This document shows positions 9,228 through 17,321 of a stretch of 64,000 bases of DNA, piece after piece. The position numbers and the translations under genes were made by a program. The DNA is from Clostridia bacterium (GTDB lineage Bacteria > Bacillota > Clostridia > Lachnospirales > JAOARL01). Below the pieces are notes generated by a model. The model had not been told where the DNA came from and searched no databases. It saw only the letters and a list, made by a program, of their open reading frames with translations. Positions within the stretch are counted from its first letter, which is position 1. Every line of letters begins with the position of its first letter. The DNA is taken from assembly GCA_025210555.1 (NCBI GenBank), contig JAOARL010000012.1, positions 1-64,000 on the forward strand, given 5' to 3'.

Positions 9228-10808
9228 ATGGCATATATAAGTTTATATAGAAAATATAGACCTAAAGATTTTGAATCAATAGTAGGTCAAAAACATATAA
9301 TTAAAACGCTAACGAACCAAATAGAGCTTGATAGAGTTGGGCATGCATATTTGTTTTGTGGAACAAGAGGAACTGGTAAGACTTCTACGGCTAAAATTTT
9401 TGCAAATTTAGTAAACTGCGAAAATGCAGCAAATGGAAAAGCTTGTGGAACGTGTAAAGTTTGTATAGATATACAAAATGGAAGTAGTTTAAATGTTATT
9501 GAGATAGATGCAGCCTCAAACAATGGTGTAGATAACATAAGAGAAATAAGAAACGAAGTTAAGTATCCACCAACTGAAGGAATATATAAGGTTTATATAA
9601 TTGATGAGGTACATATGCTATCACAAGGGGCATTTAATGCACTTCTTAAAACACTTGAAGAACCGCCAAAGCATATAATATTTATATTAGCTACAACAGA
9701 CCCTCAAAAAATACCAGCGACAATTCTTTCTAGATGTCAAAGGTTTGACTTCAAAAGAATTGCAGCTACAGATATGGTTGAGGCAATTAAAAAATATATG
9801 GAAAATGAAAATGTTCAGATTGAAGATAATGCTATTAAATATATTGCTAAATTATCAGAAGGGGCAATGAGAGATGCACTTAGTATACTAGAACAATGTA
9901 TTTCATTTAATTATGGTGAGGTTATAACTTTAGAAAAGGTTATAGAAGTTTTGGGTGCTGTAGATAGTAAGGTCTTCTTTGATGTAATAGAGGGTATATA
10001 TGCAAAAGATGCTAAGAAGCTTTTAGACATAGTTGAAGAAATAGTAATGCAAGGTAGAGATATAAGACAATTTGTTGTTGATTTAGTAGATCATTTAAGA
10101 AATGTATTAGTAGTAATGACAACAAATGGATATGAAAATGTTTTAGATGTTGAAAGAGAAAATATTGAACTTTTAAAGAAACATGCTGATAACTTAGGTA
10201 TTGAAGCTATATTAAATTTAATAAATACATTTTCAGAACTTGAAGGAAAACTTAGAAATACTTCTCAAAAGAGAATATTCCTTGAAGTTGAGTTTATGAA
10301 GTTAATAAAAGAAACTACAGCTGTAAATGTAGATAGCAATCTTTTAAGTAAAGTTAAAGAACTTGAGTGTAAGCTTGAGCAAAAGGAGTCTAAAATAGTT
10401 TGTGAACCAAAAGAAGAGAAACCAGTTAAAGTGCCTAAAGCTATACCAGATGAAGTTAAAAGAGCTGTAAGTTCATGGGTTGATATAAGAAATGGTTTTG
10501 ATATACCACTTAAAGCGGCGACGGAAGAAACAAAGGCGGCATATCTAGAAGGTGATATTTTTTATATAGTATGTTCAAATGATGTGGTTAAAGATTTTGT
10601 GAATAAGAGAACTGAAAACATTGTTAAAATCATGAAAGAAAATTTAGGCAGAGAGTTTAATTTAATAACAATTTCTGCAAATGAGTATACAAAGAGATAT
10701 AGAGAGTTTTATGGGAAAACTGAGGAAGGTTCAAATAGTTATGATGATAAGATGGAAGCTGTAATAAGCTACTTTAAAGATTTAGGTGTTAACATCGAAG
10801 TTGATTGA
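9228..10808 (+). CDS. dnaX: DNA polymerase III gamma/tau subunit
   Basis: This 526-residue clamp-loader ATPase is the motor that opens the beta clamp for chromosomal replication. Walker A is GTRGTGKT (residues 45-52), the zinc module uses C64, C73, C76 and C79, Walker B is DEVH (126-129), and the sensor-1 and arginine-finger region reads TTDPQKIPATILSRCQRF. Domain III follows at about 230-370. The C-terminal 150 residues are hydrophilic and then form a tau-like domain. No A-rich slippery site for programmed frameshifting was noticed, so only the long form is predicted. The ATG follows TAGGAG. It is followed by ybaB and recR, the usual order, but these have a separate promoter at the dnaX stop. 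Confidence 0.97.
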   Translation: MAYISLYRKYRPKDFESIVGQKHIIKTLTNQIELDRVGHAYLFCGTRGTGKTSTAKIFANLVNCENAANGKACGTCKVCIDIQNGSSLNVIEIDAASNNGVDNIREIRNEVKYPPTEGIYKVYIIDEVHMLSQGAFNALLKTLEEPPKHIIFILATTDPQKIPATILSRCQRFDFKRIAATDMVEAIKKYMENENVQIEDNAIKYIAKLSEGAMRDALSILEQCISFNYGEVITLEKVIEVLGAVDSKVFFDVIEGIYAKDAKKLLDIVEEIVMQGRDIRQFVVDLVDHLRNVLVVMTTNGYENVLDVERENIELLKKHADNLGIEAILNLINTFSELEGKLRNTSQKRIFLEVEFMKLIKETTAVNVDSNLLSKVKELECKLEQKESKIVCEPKEEKPVKVPKAIPDEVKRAVSSWVDIRNGFDIPLKAATEETKAAYLEGDIFYIVCSNDVVKDFVNKRTENIVKIMKENLGREFNLITISANEYTKRYREFYGKTEEGSNSYDDKMEAVISYFKDLGVNIEVD

Positions 10809-10833
10809 CAAAAGTCATTATAATTGGTAGAAT
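10805..10833 (+). promoter_or_regulatory. Promoter of ybaB-recR
   Basis: TTGACA (10805-10810), 17 bases, TGgTAGAAT with TAGAAT at 10828-10833. The -35 box overlaps the dnaX stop codon, so the downstream pair can be expressed independently of dnaX. Confidence 0.8.
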
Positions 10834-10872
10834 TTATGAGGTACAACATATAGTAAAGGAAGGATGAAATAT

Positions 10873-11211
10873 ATGAGCAAAAAAGGATTTGGTGGATTTG
10901 GCGGAATGTCAAATTTAGTTAAACAAGCACAAAAAATGCAAAAAGATATGAAAAAATTACAAGAAGAATTAGAAAGTGCAGAATTCACTGCTACTTCAGG
11001 TGGAGGAGCTGTTGAAGCTACTGTAACTGGTAAAAAAGTATTAAAGAATCTTAAAATAGATAAAGATGTAGTAGACGCTGATGATGTTGAAACTTTAGAA
11101 GATTTAGTAATGGCTGCTGTAAATGAAGCTGTTAAGCAAGCTGATAATAAAGCAAATAGCCAAATGACTTCTATAACTGGAGGAATTAATCTTCCAGGAG
11201 GAATGTTCTAA
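10873..11211 (+). CDS. YbaB/EbfC-family nucleoid-associated protein
   Basis: This 112-residue protein is a small DNA-binding dimer that coats the nucleoid and is almost always encoded between dnaX and recR. The sequence has a Gly/Phe-rich N-terminus, the helix [20 protein letters not shown] and the beta-strand block with [13 protein letters not shown], as in the family. I choose the ATG at 10873 because AAAGGAAGG (10855-10863) sits 9 bases before it. The ATG at 10864 directly touches that site. It is followed by recR after 19 bases. Confidence 0.95.
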   Translation: MSKKGFGGFGGMSNLVKQAQKMQKDMKKLQEELESAEFTATSGGGAVEATVTGKKVLKNLKIDKDVVDADDVETLEDLVMAAVNEAVKQADNKANSQMTSITGGINLPGGMF

Positions 11212-11230
11212 TTTAAGGAGAATTTTAAAA

Positions 11231-11833
11231 ATGAATTATTATGGTAATCACTTAACAAATTTAATAGAAGAATTTTCAAGATTACCAGGTATAGGAAGTA
11301 AGTCTGCTCAAAGACTTGCTTTTTATGTTATAGATATGCCTGAGAAGAATGTTGAAAAATTTGCAGAAGCAATTTTGGCAGCTAAGAAAAATATAAAGTA
11401 TTGCTCTAAATGTCAAAATATATCTGATAGCGATCCATGTTATATATGCACTAATAGTAGCAGAAATAATAAACAGATAATGGTTGTAGAGGATCCAAGA
11501 GATATGGCTGCATATGAAAAAACTAAAAATTTCAAAGGGAAATATCATGTTCTACATGGTGCAATATCTCCACTTGCTGGAGTAGGGCCACAGAACATAA
11601 AAATAAAGGAACTTCTTGAAAGACTTCAAACAGATGATGAAGTAGAAGAGATTATAATAGCTACCAATCCAAATGTTGAAGGTGAGGCAACAGCTATGTA
11701 TATAAGTAAGCTTTTAAAACCGATAGGTATAAAAGTTACTAGAATAGCTCATGGTATACCAGTAGGTGGAGACATTGAGTTTGTAGATGATGTTACATTA
11801 CTTAGAGCATTTGAAGGCAGAAGAGAACTTTAA
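11231..11833 (+). CDS. recR: Recombination mediator RecR
   Basis: This 200-residue ring-forming protein loads RecA with RecF and RecO at gaps. It has a helix-hairpin-helix ([13 protein letters not shown], 18-30), a C4 zinc finger (C58, C61, C70, C73), a Toprim domain starting VVEDPRDM (85-92) and containing [12 protein letters not shown], and the Walker-like C-terminal [15 protein letters not shown]. The length is normal. The ribosome site is AAGGAG. It is the last gene before a terminator. Confidence 0.98.
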   Translation: MNYYGNHLTNLIEEFSRLPGIGSKSAQRLAFYVIDMPEKNVEKFAEAILAAKKNIKYCSKCQNISDSDPCYICTNSSRNNKQIMVVEDPRDMAAYEKTKNFKGKYHVLHGAISPLAGVGPQNIKIKELLERLQTDDEVEEIIIATNPNVEGEATAMYISKLLKPIGIKVTRIAHGIPVGGDIEFVDDVTLLRAFEGRREL

Positions 11834-11859
11834 ACACAATATTTATATTGTGTTTTTTT
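11832..11859 (+). terminator. Terminator after recR
   Basis: AAACACAATA and TATTGTGTTT form a 10-pair stem with a TTTA loop and trailing T, overlapping the recR stop codon. Confidence 0.88.
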
Positions 11860-11871
11860 GTTGTAATTAAA

Positions 11872-11899
11872 TAAAGTAAATAGCTGAAATTACCGATAT
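11872..11899 (+). promoter_or_regulatory. Sigma-28 (SigD/FliA) type promoter
   Basis: TAAA (11872-11875), 16 bases, ACCGATAT (11892-11899). This matches the flagellar sigma factor consensus TAAA-N14-16-GCCGATAT except for the first base of the -10. It sits about 30 bases upstream of the FliK-like gene and is the only such site I saw in the window. Confidence 0.72.
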
Positions 11900-11927
11900 A
11901 TTAAGTAGTAAATATTGGAGGAAATAT

Positions 11928-14606
11928 ATGATTTCAGGAGTAAATTCAAATAATACATACGGACTTGTAATGGATGCATTTAAGATGCAAACAGAAGAAA
12001 GTAATATAAATGAGACTAATAAAGCTCAGGATGTTAAAGTAGAAAGGTTAAACAGAAAAGTTAATAAATTAGAAGATGTTACATATATAACTAAGACTTT
12101 AGAAAAATATGGTTTTGAATCTAATAAAGAAAATGTAAAGGCATTTAATAACCTTAAAAAGAATATAAGTAAAATATCAAATACTTTAACAGAAGGTGCT
12201 GTTAAAGATATTTTAGCGCAAAAAACACTTGCTGAGAATATGAGTATAGATGAACTTAATAATTTTTTAAGCAATCAGGATAAAGTTAATTCTGAAAATG
12301 TTGAGGTAAATAATGATAATGAAGATAAGAGTGACATGGAAGAATATAATGAAGTAATAGAAGCGCTTTTTAAAGCAGGACTTCCTATGACTGGTGAAAA
12401 TATGAGTAAGCTAAAAAATGTAGAAAATGTTATGGATAAAGTTAAAAGTATTAGTGATGATGCAATCGTCATTTCTATGAAAAATGAAAAGATTACACCA
12501 GAATCATTATATAAAAATTCCAATGCTAAGATAGAAGATAAGAAGTCAGAAATAAAAGATATAAATTCTGAGATTGGCAAAGTGCTAGAAAAGAATGGTA
12601 TTGAAAACACAGTTGAAAATAATAAGATAGCAAAGAAACTTTTTAATACTGATAGCGAAATAACTCCTGAAAATATAGAAAATATAAAAGTTGTAAAAGA
12701 AAACATATCAAAAGATAATACTTTGAAATTGGCAGTAGAAGATATGAAAATTGGAAAAGAATTTATAAATAAGGATTTAACTAAAATAGATCTAAGAGAT
12801 TTGAAAGAAGTTTTAGATAATGTTTCTGAAGAAATAGTGGATAAACTTGAAAAATTATCACAAAAAGTTAATCTGAAAAATATTTATTTGCTTGAAAAAG
12901 GAGTTCTGGGTAGAGGAAACGAAAAAATATTTAATAGTGATTATAAAACGGTATTAGAGCTTAAAGCTAAGCTTACATTTGAAGCTATAACAAAACTTAT
13001 AAATTCAGACATAGAGATAGCAACAAAAGATATTAAAGAAGTAATAGATATATTAAATGATTTGGAAAAGATAGAAAATGAACAGACACTTAAAAAATAT
13101 GGAGTAGAGATTAAAGAGACTAATTTAGATAAATTAACAAATTATAATAAAGAGATAAAAACTTTAAAAAATGCTTCATCGGAAGTGTTTAGAGTTATTG
13201 AAAATAAAGAAATTGAAAATACTCTAGAAGCTATAAATAAATATGAAGAGAGTTCAACTGAGAAAAGAGTAGACTTAGGAGATAAAGTAAGTAAAGTATT
13301 TCCACAAATAGAGTCATTCTTAGAAAAAAATGGAATTAAGTCAAATGAGCTCAATAAGGAAGTAGCTAAAATACTTATAAAAAATGATATGGAAATAACT
13401 AAAGATAATGTAGAAAATATAAAAAACATTAAACTTAAAATGGATTATATATCAAATAATTTTACTGTGGATGTAGCAACCAACTTCATAAAAGAGGGTA
13501 TAGAGTTTAGTTCGATGAATTTAGATAAGCTTAAAACTTATATTAAAGATTATGTGGAAGCTAATGGGCCAACTTTAAGTGATAACATAGCTAAAGAAAT
13601 ATATGAACTTGGAAAAGATGGCAAAATAAATGAACTAGAGAAAAAAGAACTAACAGAAGTTTACAAAAGTATATATAGAGTTAATAAAACAAAAGGTAAA
13701 GTAATAGGATTTATGGTTAAAAATAATATGGATTTTACTATGGAGAATTTAGTTAAGGCGTCAAATTATATATTAGATAAGACTGAAATAGATGCTTATG
13801 TAGATGAAAACTTTGGATTCTTAGAAAGAGAAAACAAAGAAATGGTGCTAGAAGATATATTAACTAATATTGATAGATATAATATTAGAGAAGTTAAGGG
13901 TAATGTAGATTTTGAAGAATTATATATGAAGAAGATGGATAAAAAGGTTGATATAGAGGAAGTTAGAAAAATAATTTCAGATATTAATGAGTTGTCAAAA
14001 GAAACTTATGATTTTATGGATAAGAATGATATAAAGTTTAGTTCTAGTAATATAAAATTAGTAGGTGAAATATTGAAAAACGCCTATGTTATTGGAGAAA
14101 ATTTAGAAAAAGTTAAAAAGTTAAAAGATGAAAAAATTGAAAAAATAGTTTCAAAAACAATAGAAAGATTAGAAAAAGGAGAAGATATAGAAGAAATTGT
14201 AAATGATATAAAAGAAAATGCCGAAATAATATTTGAAGAAACTTTTGATAATCTAGAAAAATTAGAAGGTATGCAAAAGGTTCAAAAGATATTTGAACTT
14301 AGATCGAGTATGGATAATTCTAATATGTATGAAGTGCCAATTAAAATAAATGATAAAATTACAAATCTAAATATGGTTCTTTTGAGTGAAAACGTAGATG
14401 ATAATATGAGCATAGTTATGATGCTTAAGACAGATGAATTAGGTGAAATTGGATTTTATATTGAAAAGCAGGATAAAGAAGTAGAATTAACAATATCAGG
14501 AAAAAAAGAAGGCATAGAAAATTTAAATGAAGGAATAGAAGATGCTTTTGACGCTATTAGAAAAATTGGATTAAATGTGAATAATGTTAAGTATAAGGTG
14601 ATATAA
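11928..14606 (+). CDS. Large repeat protein with FliK-like (Flg_hook) C-terminal domain
   Basis: This 892-residue hydrophilic, helix-rich protein has no signal peptide and no cysteine-rich or membrane segment. Degenerate units of about 20-26 residues recur, for example at 58-83, 147-172, 220-240, 465-508, 520-539, 596-615 and 697-716. Their pattern is close to L-x-K-N-G-I-x-x-T-x-E-N-hydrophobic. Residues 795-892 resemble the C-terminal domain of hook-length control protein FliK: LKTDELGEIGFYI (compare LxPxxLGxVxVxI), a second strand, and a final helix plus KIGLNVNNVKY. A sigma-28-type promoter upstream and flagellin plus FliS downstream support a flagellar role, most likely hook-length control and export switching. 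It resembles clostridial DUF6240-type proteins from memory only. Confidence 0.78.
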   Translation: MISGVNSNNTYGLVMDAFKMQTEESNINETNKAQDVKVERLNRKVNKLEDVTYITKTLEKYGFESNKENVKAFNNLKKNISKISNTLTEGAVKDILAQKTLAENMSIDELNNFLSNQDKVNSENVEVNNDNEDKSDMEEYNEVIEALFKAGLPMTGENMSKLKNVENVMDKVKSISDDAIVISMKNEKITPESLYKNSNAKIEDKKSEIKDINSEIGKVLEKNGIENTVENNKIAKKLFNTDSEITPENIENIKVVKENISKDNTLKLAVEDMKIGKEFINKDLTKIDLRDLKEVLDNVSEEIVDKLEKLSQKVNLKNIYLLEKGVLGRGNEKIFNSDYKTVLELKAKLTFEAITKLINSDIEIATKDIKEVIDILNDLEKIENEQTLKKYGVEIKETNLDKLTNYNKEIKTLKNASSEVFRVIENKEIENTLEAINKYEESSTEKRVDLGDKVSKVFPQIESFLEKNGIKSNELNKEVAKILIKNDMEITKDNVENIKNIKLKMDYISNNFTVDVATNFIKEGIEFSSMNLDKLKTYIKDYVEANGPTLSDNIAKEIYELGKDGKINELEKKELTEVYKSIYRVNKTKGKVIGFMVKNNMDFTMENLVKASNYILDKTEIDAYVDENFGFLERENKEMVLEDILTNIDRYNIREVKGNVDFEELYMKKMDKKVDIEEVRKIISDINELSKETYDFMDKNDIKFSSSNIKLVGEILKNAYVIGENLEKVKKLKDEKIEKIVSKTIERLEKGEDIEEIVNDIKENAEIIFEETFDNLEKLEGMQKVQKIFELRSSMDNSNMYEVPIKINDKITNLNMVLLSENVDDNMSIVMMLKTDELGEIGFYIEKQDKEVELTISGKKEGIENLNEGIEDAFDAIRKIGLNVNNVKYKVI

Positions 14607-14762
14607 GTGGATAAGATACCAAAAGAAATAAAGCAAATGGCAGCAATACTCACAAAGCATGTGGAAAAAGTAGATAAAAAATTAGCAGGAGGGGATAACA
14701 TTGAAGATAAATCACAACATATCAGCAGTAAGAGCGATGTACCAGCTAACAAGGTCAAATGA
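14607..14762 (+). CDS. Possible 51-residue protein overlapping the flagellin start
   Basis: A GTG immediately follows the stop of the FliK-like gene, with AAGGTG 6 to 8 bases upstream, and opens a 51-codon frame ending at 14762. The first 29 codons look like an amphipathic helix (IPKEIKQMAAILTKHVEKVDKK). The last 62 bases lie inside flagellin in another frame, and the flagellin ribosome site is inside this frame. It could be a real small protein whose translation opens the flagellin start, or only the spacer. Direct evidence is thin. Confidence 0.4.
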   Translation: MDKIPKEIKQMAAILTKHVEKVDKKLAGGDNIEDKSQHISSKSDVPANKVK

Positions 14763-15510
14763 TATAATGGGAAAATCATTATCTAAGCTCTCGTCAGGAA
14801 AACAAATAGAGAGTGCTCAAGATGAGCCATCAAACTATGGGGTTTCGGCAAAACTTAGAGATCAGTTGAAAGGTTTAGAGATGGCAAAAAGAAATGCCAT
14901 GGATGGAATTTCTTATTTGCAAACAGTAGAGGGTACGGTAGAAGAAGTAACTTCTATGATACAGAGAATGAGAGAGTTATCAGTTAAGAGTGCAAATGGT
15001 TCATATGAATTAATTGATAGGGAAAATATGAACAATGAATTTGTAGCGTTAAGAGAAGAAATAGATAGAATAACAAAAGATGCAGAATTTAATGGAAGAA
15101 GTGTTTTGGACGGAGCTATAAGCATAAAAATTCATTCAGGAGCAAATATGAATGAAAGAATGGATGTAGATATACCTGAAATAAATTCAGTGACAATGGG
15201 ACTTGATACTATTGATATATTATCAAGTGCTAATGCAAATGATGCAATAGGTTTAGTTGATGATGCAATGAAAGTATTAATGAAAACAAGGTCACAAATT
15301 GGAGCTTATCAAAACAACTTAGAATCATCGATAACTAAATTGGATGGAAGTGTTGAAACTTTTACAAAATCACTTTCAAAAATAGAAGATGTAGATATGG
15401 CTTTAGAAATGGTTGAATATACTAAACATCAATTGCTATCTCAGGCGGGGACAGCAATATTATCACAAGCAAATTCAAGACCAGAGAGCTTACTTAAAAT
15501 ATTAAATTAG
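14701..15510 (+). CDS. Flagellin, short D0/D1-only form
   Basis: This 269-residue protein has the conserved flagellin ends. The N-terminus is INHNISAVRAMYQLTRS with LSSGKQIESAQDEPSNYGVSAKLRDQ, and the C-terminus has SQAGTAILSQANSRPESLLK. The central variable D2/D3 region is essentially absent, so the filament surface would be smooth. The start is TTG at 14701 with AGGAGGGG (14685-14692) upstream; no ATG fits the conserved N-terminus. Hydrophobic and Ser/Asn content is typical for flagellin, and there is no signal peptide because export is by the flagellar type III route. FliS follows 10 bases later. It could be a minor flagellin or the main one if the genome has no other copy. Confidence 0.95.
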   Translation: MKINHNISAVRAMYQLTRSNDIMGKSLSKLSSGKQIESAQDEPSNYGVSAKLRDQLKGLEMAKRNAMDGISYLQTVEGTVEEVTSMIQRMRELSVKSANGSYELIDRENMNNEFVALREEIDRITKDAEFNGRSVLDGAISIKIHSGANMNERMDVDIPEINSVTMGLDTIDILSSANANDAIGLVDDAMKVLMKTRSQIGAYQNNLESSITKLDGSVETFTKSLSKIEDVDMALEMVEYTKHQLLSQAGTAILSQANSRPESLLKILN

Positions 15511-15520
15511 GAGAATTAAA

Positions 15521-15904
15521 ATGGAGTTTAAGAATGATATAATCATGGCGGATAAAAATGAATTAGTATTAGTAGCACTTGAAATGTTTTTTTGTTTCTT
15601 AAAAGAGGGAGAAATATTAAAGGCGAGAGAGGTTTTAGAAGAGTTAAAAGTAGCACTTAATTTTAAATATGAGATATCATATGATCTATATAGTTTATAT
15701 AAATATGTTGATAAATTGTTAGTTAAATATCAATTAAGAAAAGATGATGAAGTATTAAATAAAGCTATAGAAGTAATGGTTGAAATAGAAGATGGTTTTA
15801 AAACTATAATAGATAGGAAAGAACATAGTATAGATACTATTACATATGGAAAAAATACTATAAATGAAAATTTACAAAAAACAACTAGAGAGTATAGTGT
15901 ATAG
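15521..15904 (+). CDS. fliS: Divergent FliS-like flagellin export chaperone
   Basis: This 127-residue helical protein shares with FliS the central block LNFKYEISYDLYSLYKYVDKLLVKYQLRKDDEVLNKAIE. That corresponds to the LDxxGEIAxNLxxLYxYMxxxLxxANxxxD region that wraps the flagellin C-terminus. The N-terminal PExLxxMLYEG box is changed to KNELVLVALEMFFCFLKEGE, and the last 20 residues are extra. The ATG follows AGGAGAA 10 bases after flagellin. It probably binds the C-terminus of the flagellin encoded just upstream and keeps it monomeric in the cytoplasm until export. Assignment by pattern and context. Confidence 0.8.
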   Translation: MEFKNDIIMADKNELVLVALEMFFCFLKEGEILKAREVLEELKVALNFKYEISYDLYSLYKYVDKLLVKYQLRKDDEVLNKAIEVMVEIEDGFKTIIDRKEHSIDTITYGKNTINENLQKTTREYSV

Positions 15905-15926
15905 ATAGTATTAATTAATTAGATTA

Positions 15927-15954
15927 CAAAAAACAACCGTTAGGTTGTTTTTTT
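15927..15954. terminator. Two-way terminator after fliS
   Basis: AAACAACC, loop GTTA and GGTTGTTT (15931-15950) are flanked by A on the left and T on the right. It serves both fliS and the minus-strand gene that follows. Confidence 0.9.
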
Positions 15955-16333
15955 AGTTTCGTATATATATGCCTATAGAGTCTGGATGCTCTTTAGTTAA
16001 AATAAATCCATAATTTAAAACAAAAGAATATTTATCTATTAATCTTTTTGAGACTGGCTTAACTGCTATTTTTGCATCAGGATGTGATTTTATGAATTCA
16101 GATATATACTTTTCGAATATATTAATATTTCCAGAGTTTTTGCTGCCAGTTTTTTGGCCGTAAAAAACTTTTGGACTGAGTTCAGATTTTCTAATGCAAT
16201 CATTGCAATCTCTTTTTGTGTTAGCACATACTATATAAGCATCCCACATATTTTTAAGTTTATTATATTCAAATACTGTTTTTAAGTATTTTCCATTATT
16301 ATTAATATCAAAATGTTGAACGTATTTTTTCAT
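15953..16333 (-). CDS. Protein of unknown function with a C-x6-C-x2-C cluster
   Basis: This 126-residue soluble protein is not from a family I know. The ATG at 16333 follows GAGGTGAT; a GTG nine bases earlier lies inside that site. Three cysteines at 36, 43 and 46 could bind a metal, perhaps with a histidine. Both halves have beta-strand character, and the C-terminal part (KHPDSIGIYIRN-like end) is basic. It stands alone between the flagellar islet and a divergent secreted protein and converges on fliS. A housekeeping or regulatory role cannot be assigned. Confidence 0.7.
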   Translation of the reverse strand: MKKYVQHFDINNNGKYLKTVFEYNKLKNMWDAYIVCANTKRDCNDCIRKSELSPKVFYGQKTGSKNSGNINIFEKYISEFIKSHPDAKIAVKPVSKRLIDKYSFVLNYGFILTKEHPDSIGIYIRN

Positions 16334-16376
16334 AATGATCACCTCGTATATAATTTTAACATAAATGGAACTTTTT

Positions 16377-16406
16377 TTTACTAATTACGTTTAATAATAG
16401 TAAAAT
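16377..16406 (+). promoter_or_regulatory. Probable promoter of the secreted copper-amine-oxidase-like protein
   Basis: TTTACT (16377-16382), 18 bases, TAAAAT (16401-16406), about 20 bases upstream of the start region. Confidence 0.5.
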
Positions 16407-16427
16407 AAAAAATAAAAGGAGAGTTAT

Positions 16428-17210
16428 ATGAAAAAGATATTAAGTATGATGTTGCTAATGCTAATGTTAGTAGGAAATGTAAATGCAGAAGTAGGAGGAA
16501 CTATAACAAGAAGCATTAAGCCTATGCCAATAGCAATATGTGAAATGCCAAGAGTTTCACTTAGAGAACTTGCTGAAGAAAAAGGATATACAGTTAAGTG
16601 GGATAATGAAACTAAAAGCGTAGTTTTAAATAGCGAAAATGATGAAATCATAGTAAATGTTGTAAAAGATGAAGATGCAATAATATTAAATGGTAGAGTT
16701 ACAGTGTCATCTAACTTTTTTTATAAAAAAGCAGAAGAAAAAATAGAACTGCCGGTTGTAATTGGAGAAATAAAAGAATATAAAGATGGGAGATTTTTAA
16801 TAGAGAATTACCCAGGTGGAATTATACTTGGAGTAAATAAAGATACAGAGTTTGTAGATATAACAAAAGATGAACTAAAAAACGGAGTTAGAGTAAAAGT
16901 TTCTTATGGACCAATGGTAACGAAGAGTATACCTGCACAATCAGGAATAAAGAGAATTGAGAGAGTTTTAGATAAGCCTATAAAAGAAGGGGAAGTTACA
17001 GAGGTTGAAGAAAATAAATTAGTTATTGGAACATACCCAGATGCAATAGTATTTAACATTTTAGAAGAAACTATTATAGTAAACCCAAATGGAGAAGTGG
17101 TTAAGTTTGAAGATATTAAAATAGGAGCTAGTATATATGTGGAACATTCAAATGTTATGACAATGAGCCTGCCACCTATTACAAATGCATATAAGATAAT
17201 TGTAAAGTAA
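16428..17210 (+). CDS. Secreted protein with copper-amine-oxidase-like N-domain and a duplicated C-terminal domain
   Basis: In this 260-residue protein, residues 1-20 are a signal peptide ending in VNA, after which it should be cleaved. Residues about 38-85 (PRVSLRELAEEKGYTVKWDNETKSVVL) match the small copper-amine-oxidase-like stalk domain common in secreted proteins of Clostridia, which does not imply oxidase activity. Then come two related domains of about 65 residues, at roughly 108-175 and 190-260. Both begin GE(I/V)xE-x-x(D/E)-(G/N), run through a FxI-x-x-YP segment and end with a strand before IERV or KIIVK. It is probably cell-surface or matrix associated. Ligand unknown. Confidence 0.75.
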   Translation: MKKILSMMLLMLMLVGNVNAEVGGTITRSIKPMPIAICEMPRVSLRELAEEKGYTVKWDNETKSVVLNSENDEIIVNVVKDEDAIILNGRVTVSSNFFYKKAEEKIELPVVIGEIKEYKDGRFLIENYPGGIILGVNKDTEFVDITKDELKNGVRVKVSYGPMVTKSIPAQSGIKRIERVLDKPIKEGEVTEVEENKLVIGTYPDAIVFNILEETIIVNPNGEVVKFEDIKIGASIYVEHSNVMTMSLPPITNAYKIIVK

Positions 17211-17233
17211 GAGCCCTTTGAGGTTCTTTTTTT
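17209..17233 (+). terminator. Terminator after the copper-amine-oxidase-like gene
   Basis: AAGAGCC and GGTTCTT pair (one G-U) around CTTTGA, followed by a T run. Confidence 0.75.
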
Positions 17234-17253
17234 GCAAAAAAATCACAAGAAAT

Positions 17254-17282
17254 TTGAGAATTGCGATTTAAAGGTGTAGAAT
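17254..17282 (+). promoter_or_regulatory. Promoter of the PemK/MazF-like gene
   Basis: TTGAGA (17254-17259), 17 bases, TAGAAT (17277-17282), about 40 bases before the ATG. Confidence 0.65.
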
Positions 17283-17321
17283 TGAATAGCCAAGGAGTAT
17301 TCATGAAAGGGGAAGGACTTA

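Noticed and set aside
9228-10808. Programmed frameshift in dnaX giving a short gamma form
   Set aside because: I did not find an A-rich slippery heptamer followed by a hairpin with an early stop in the shifted frame at the expected place.
12275-12706. Minus-strand frames of 80-143 codons opposite the FliK-like gene
   Set aside because: Ser/Phe/Leu-rich antisense readings of a Lys/Glu/Asn-rich coding sequence; no ribosome sites.
12085-14030. Repeats in the FliK-like gene, considered as a DNA-level tandem repeat or CRISPR-like array
   Set aside because: The units are similar only as protein, vary in length and spacing, and show no conserved DNA repeat. No CRISPR array was seen anywhere in the window.
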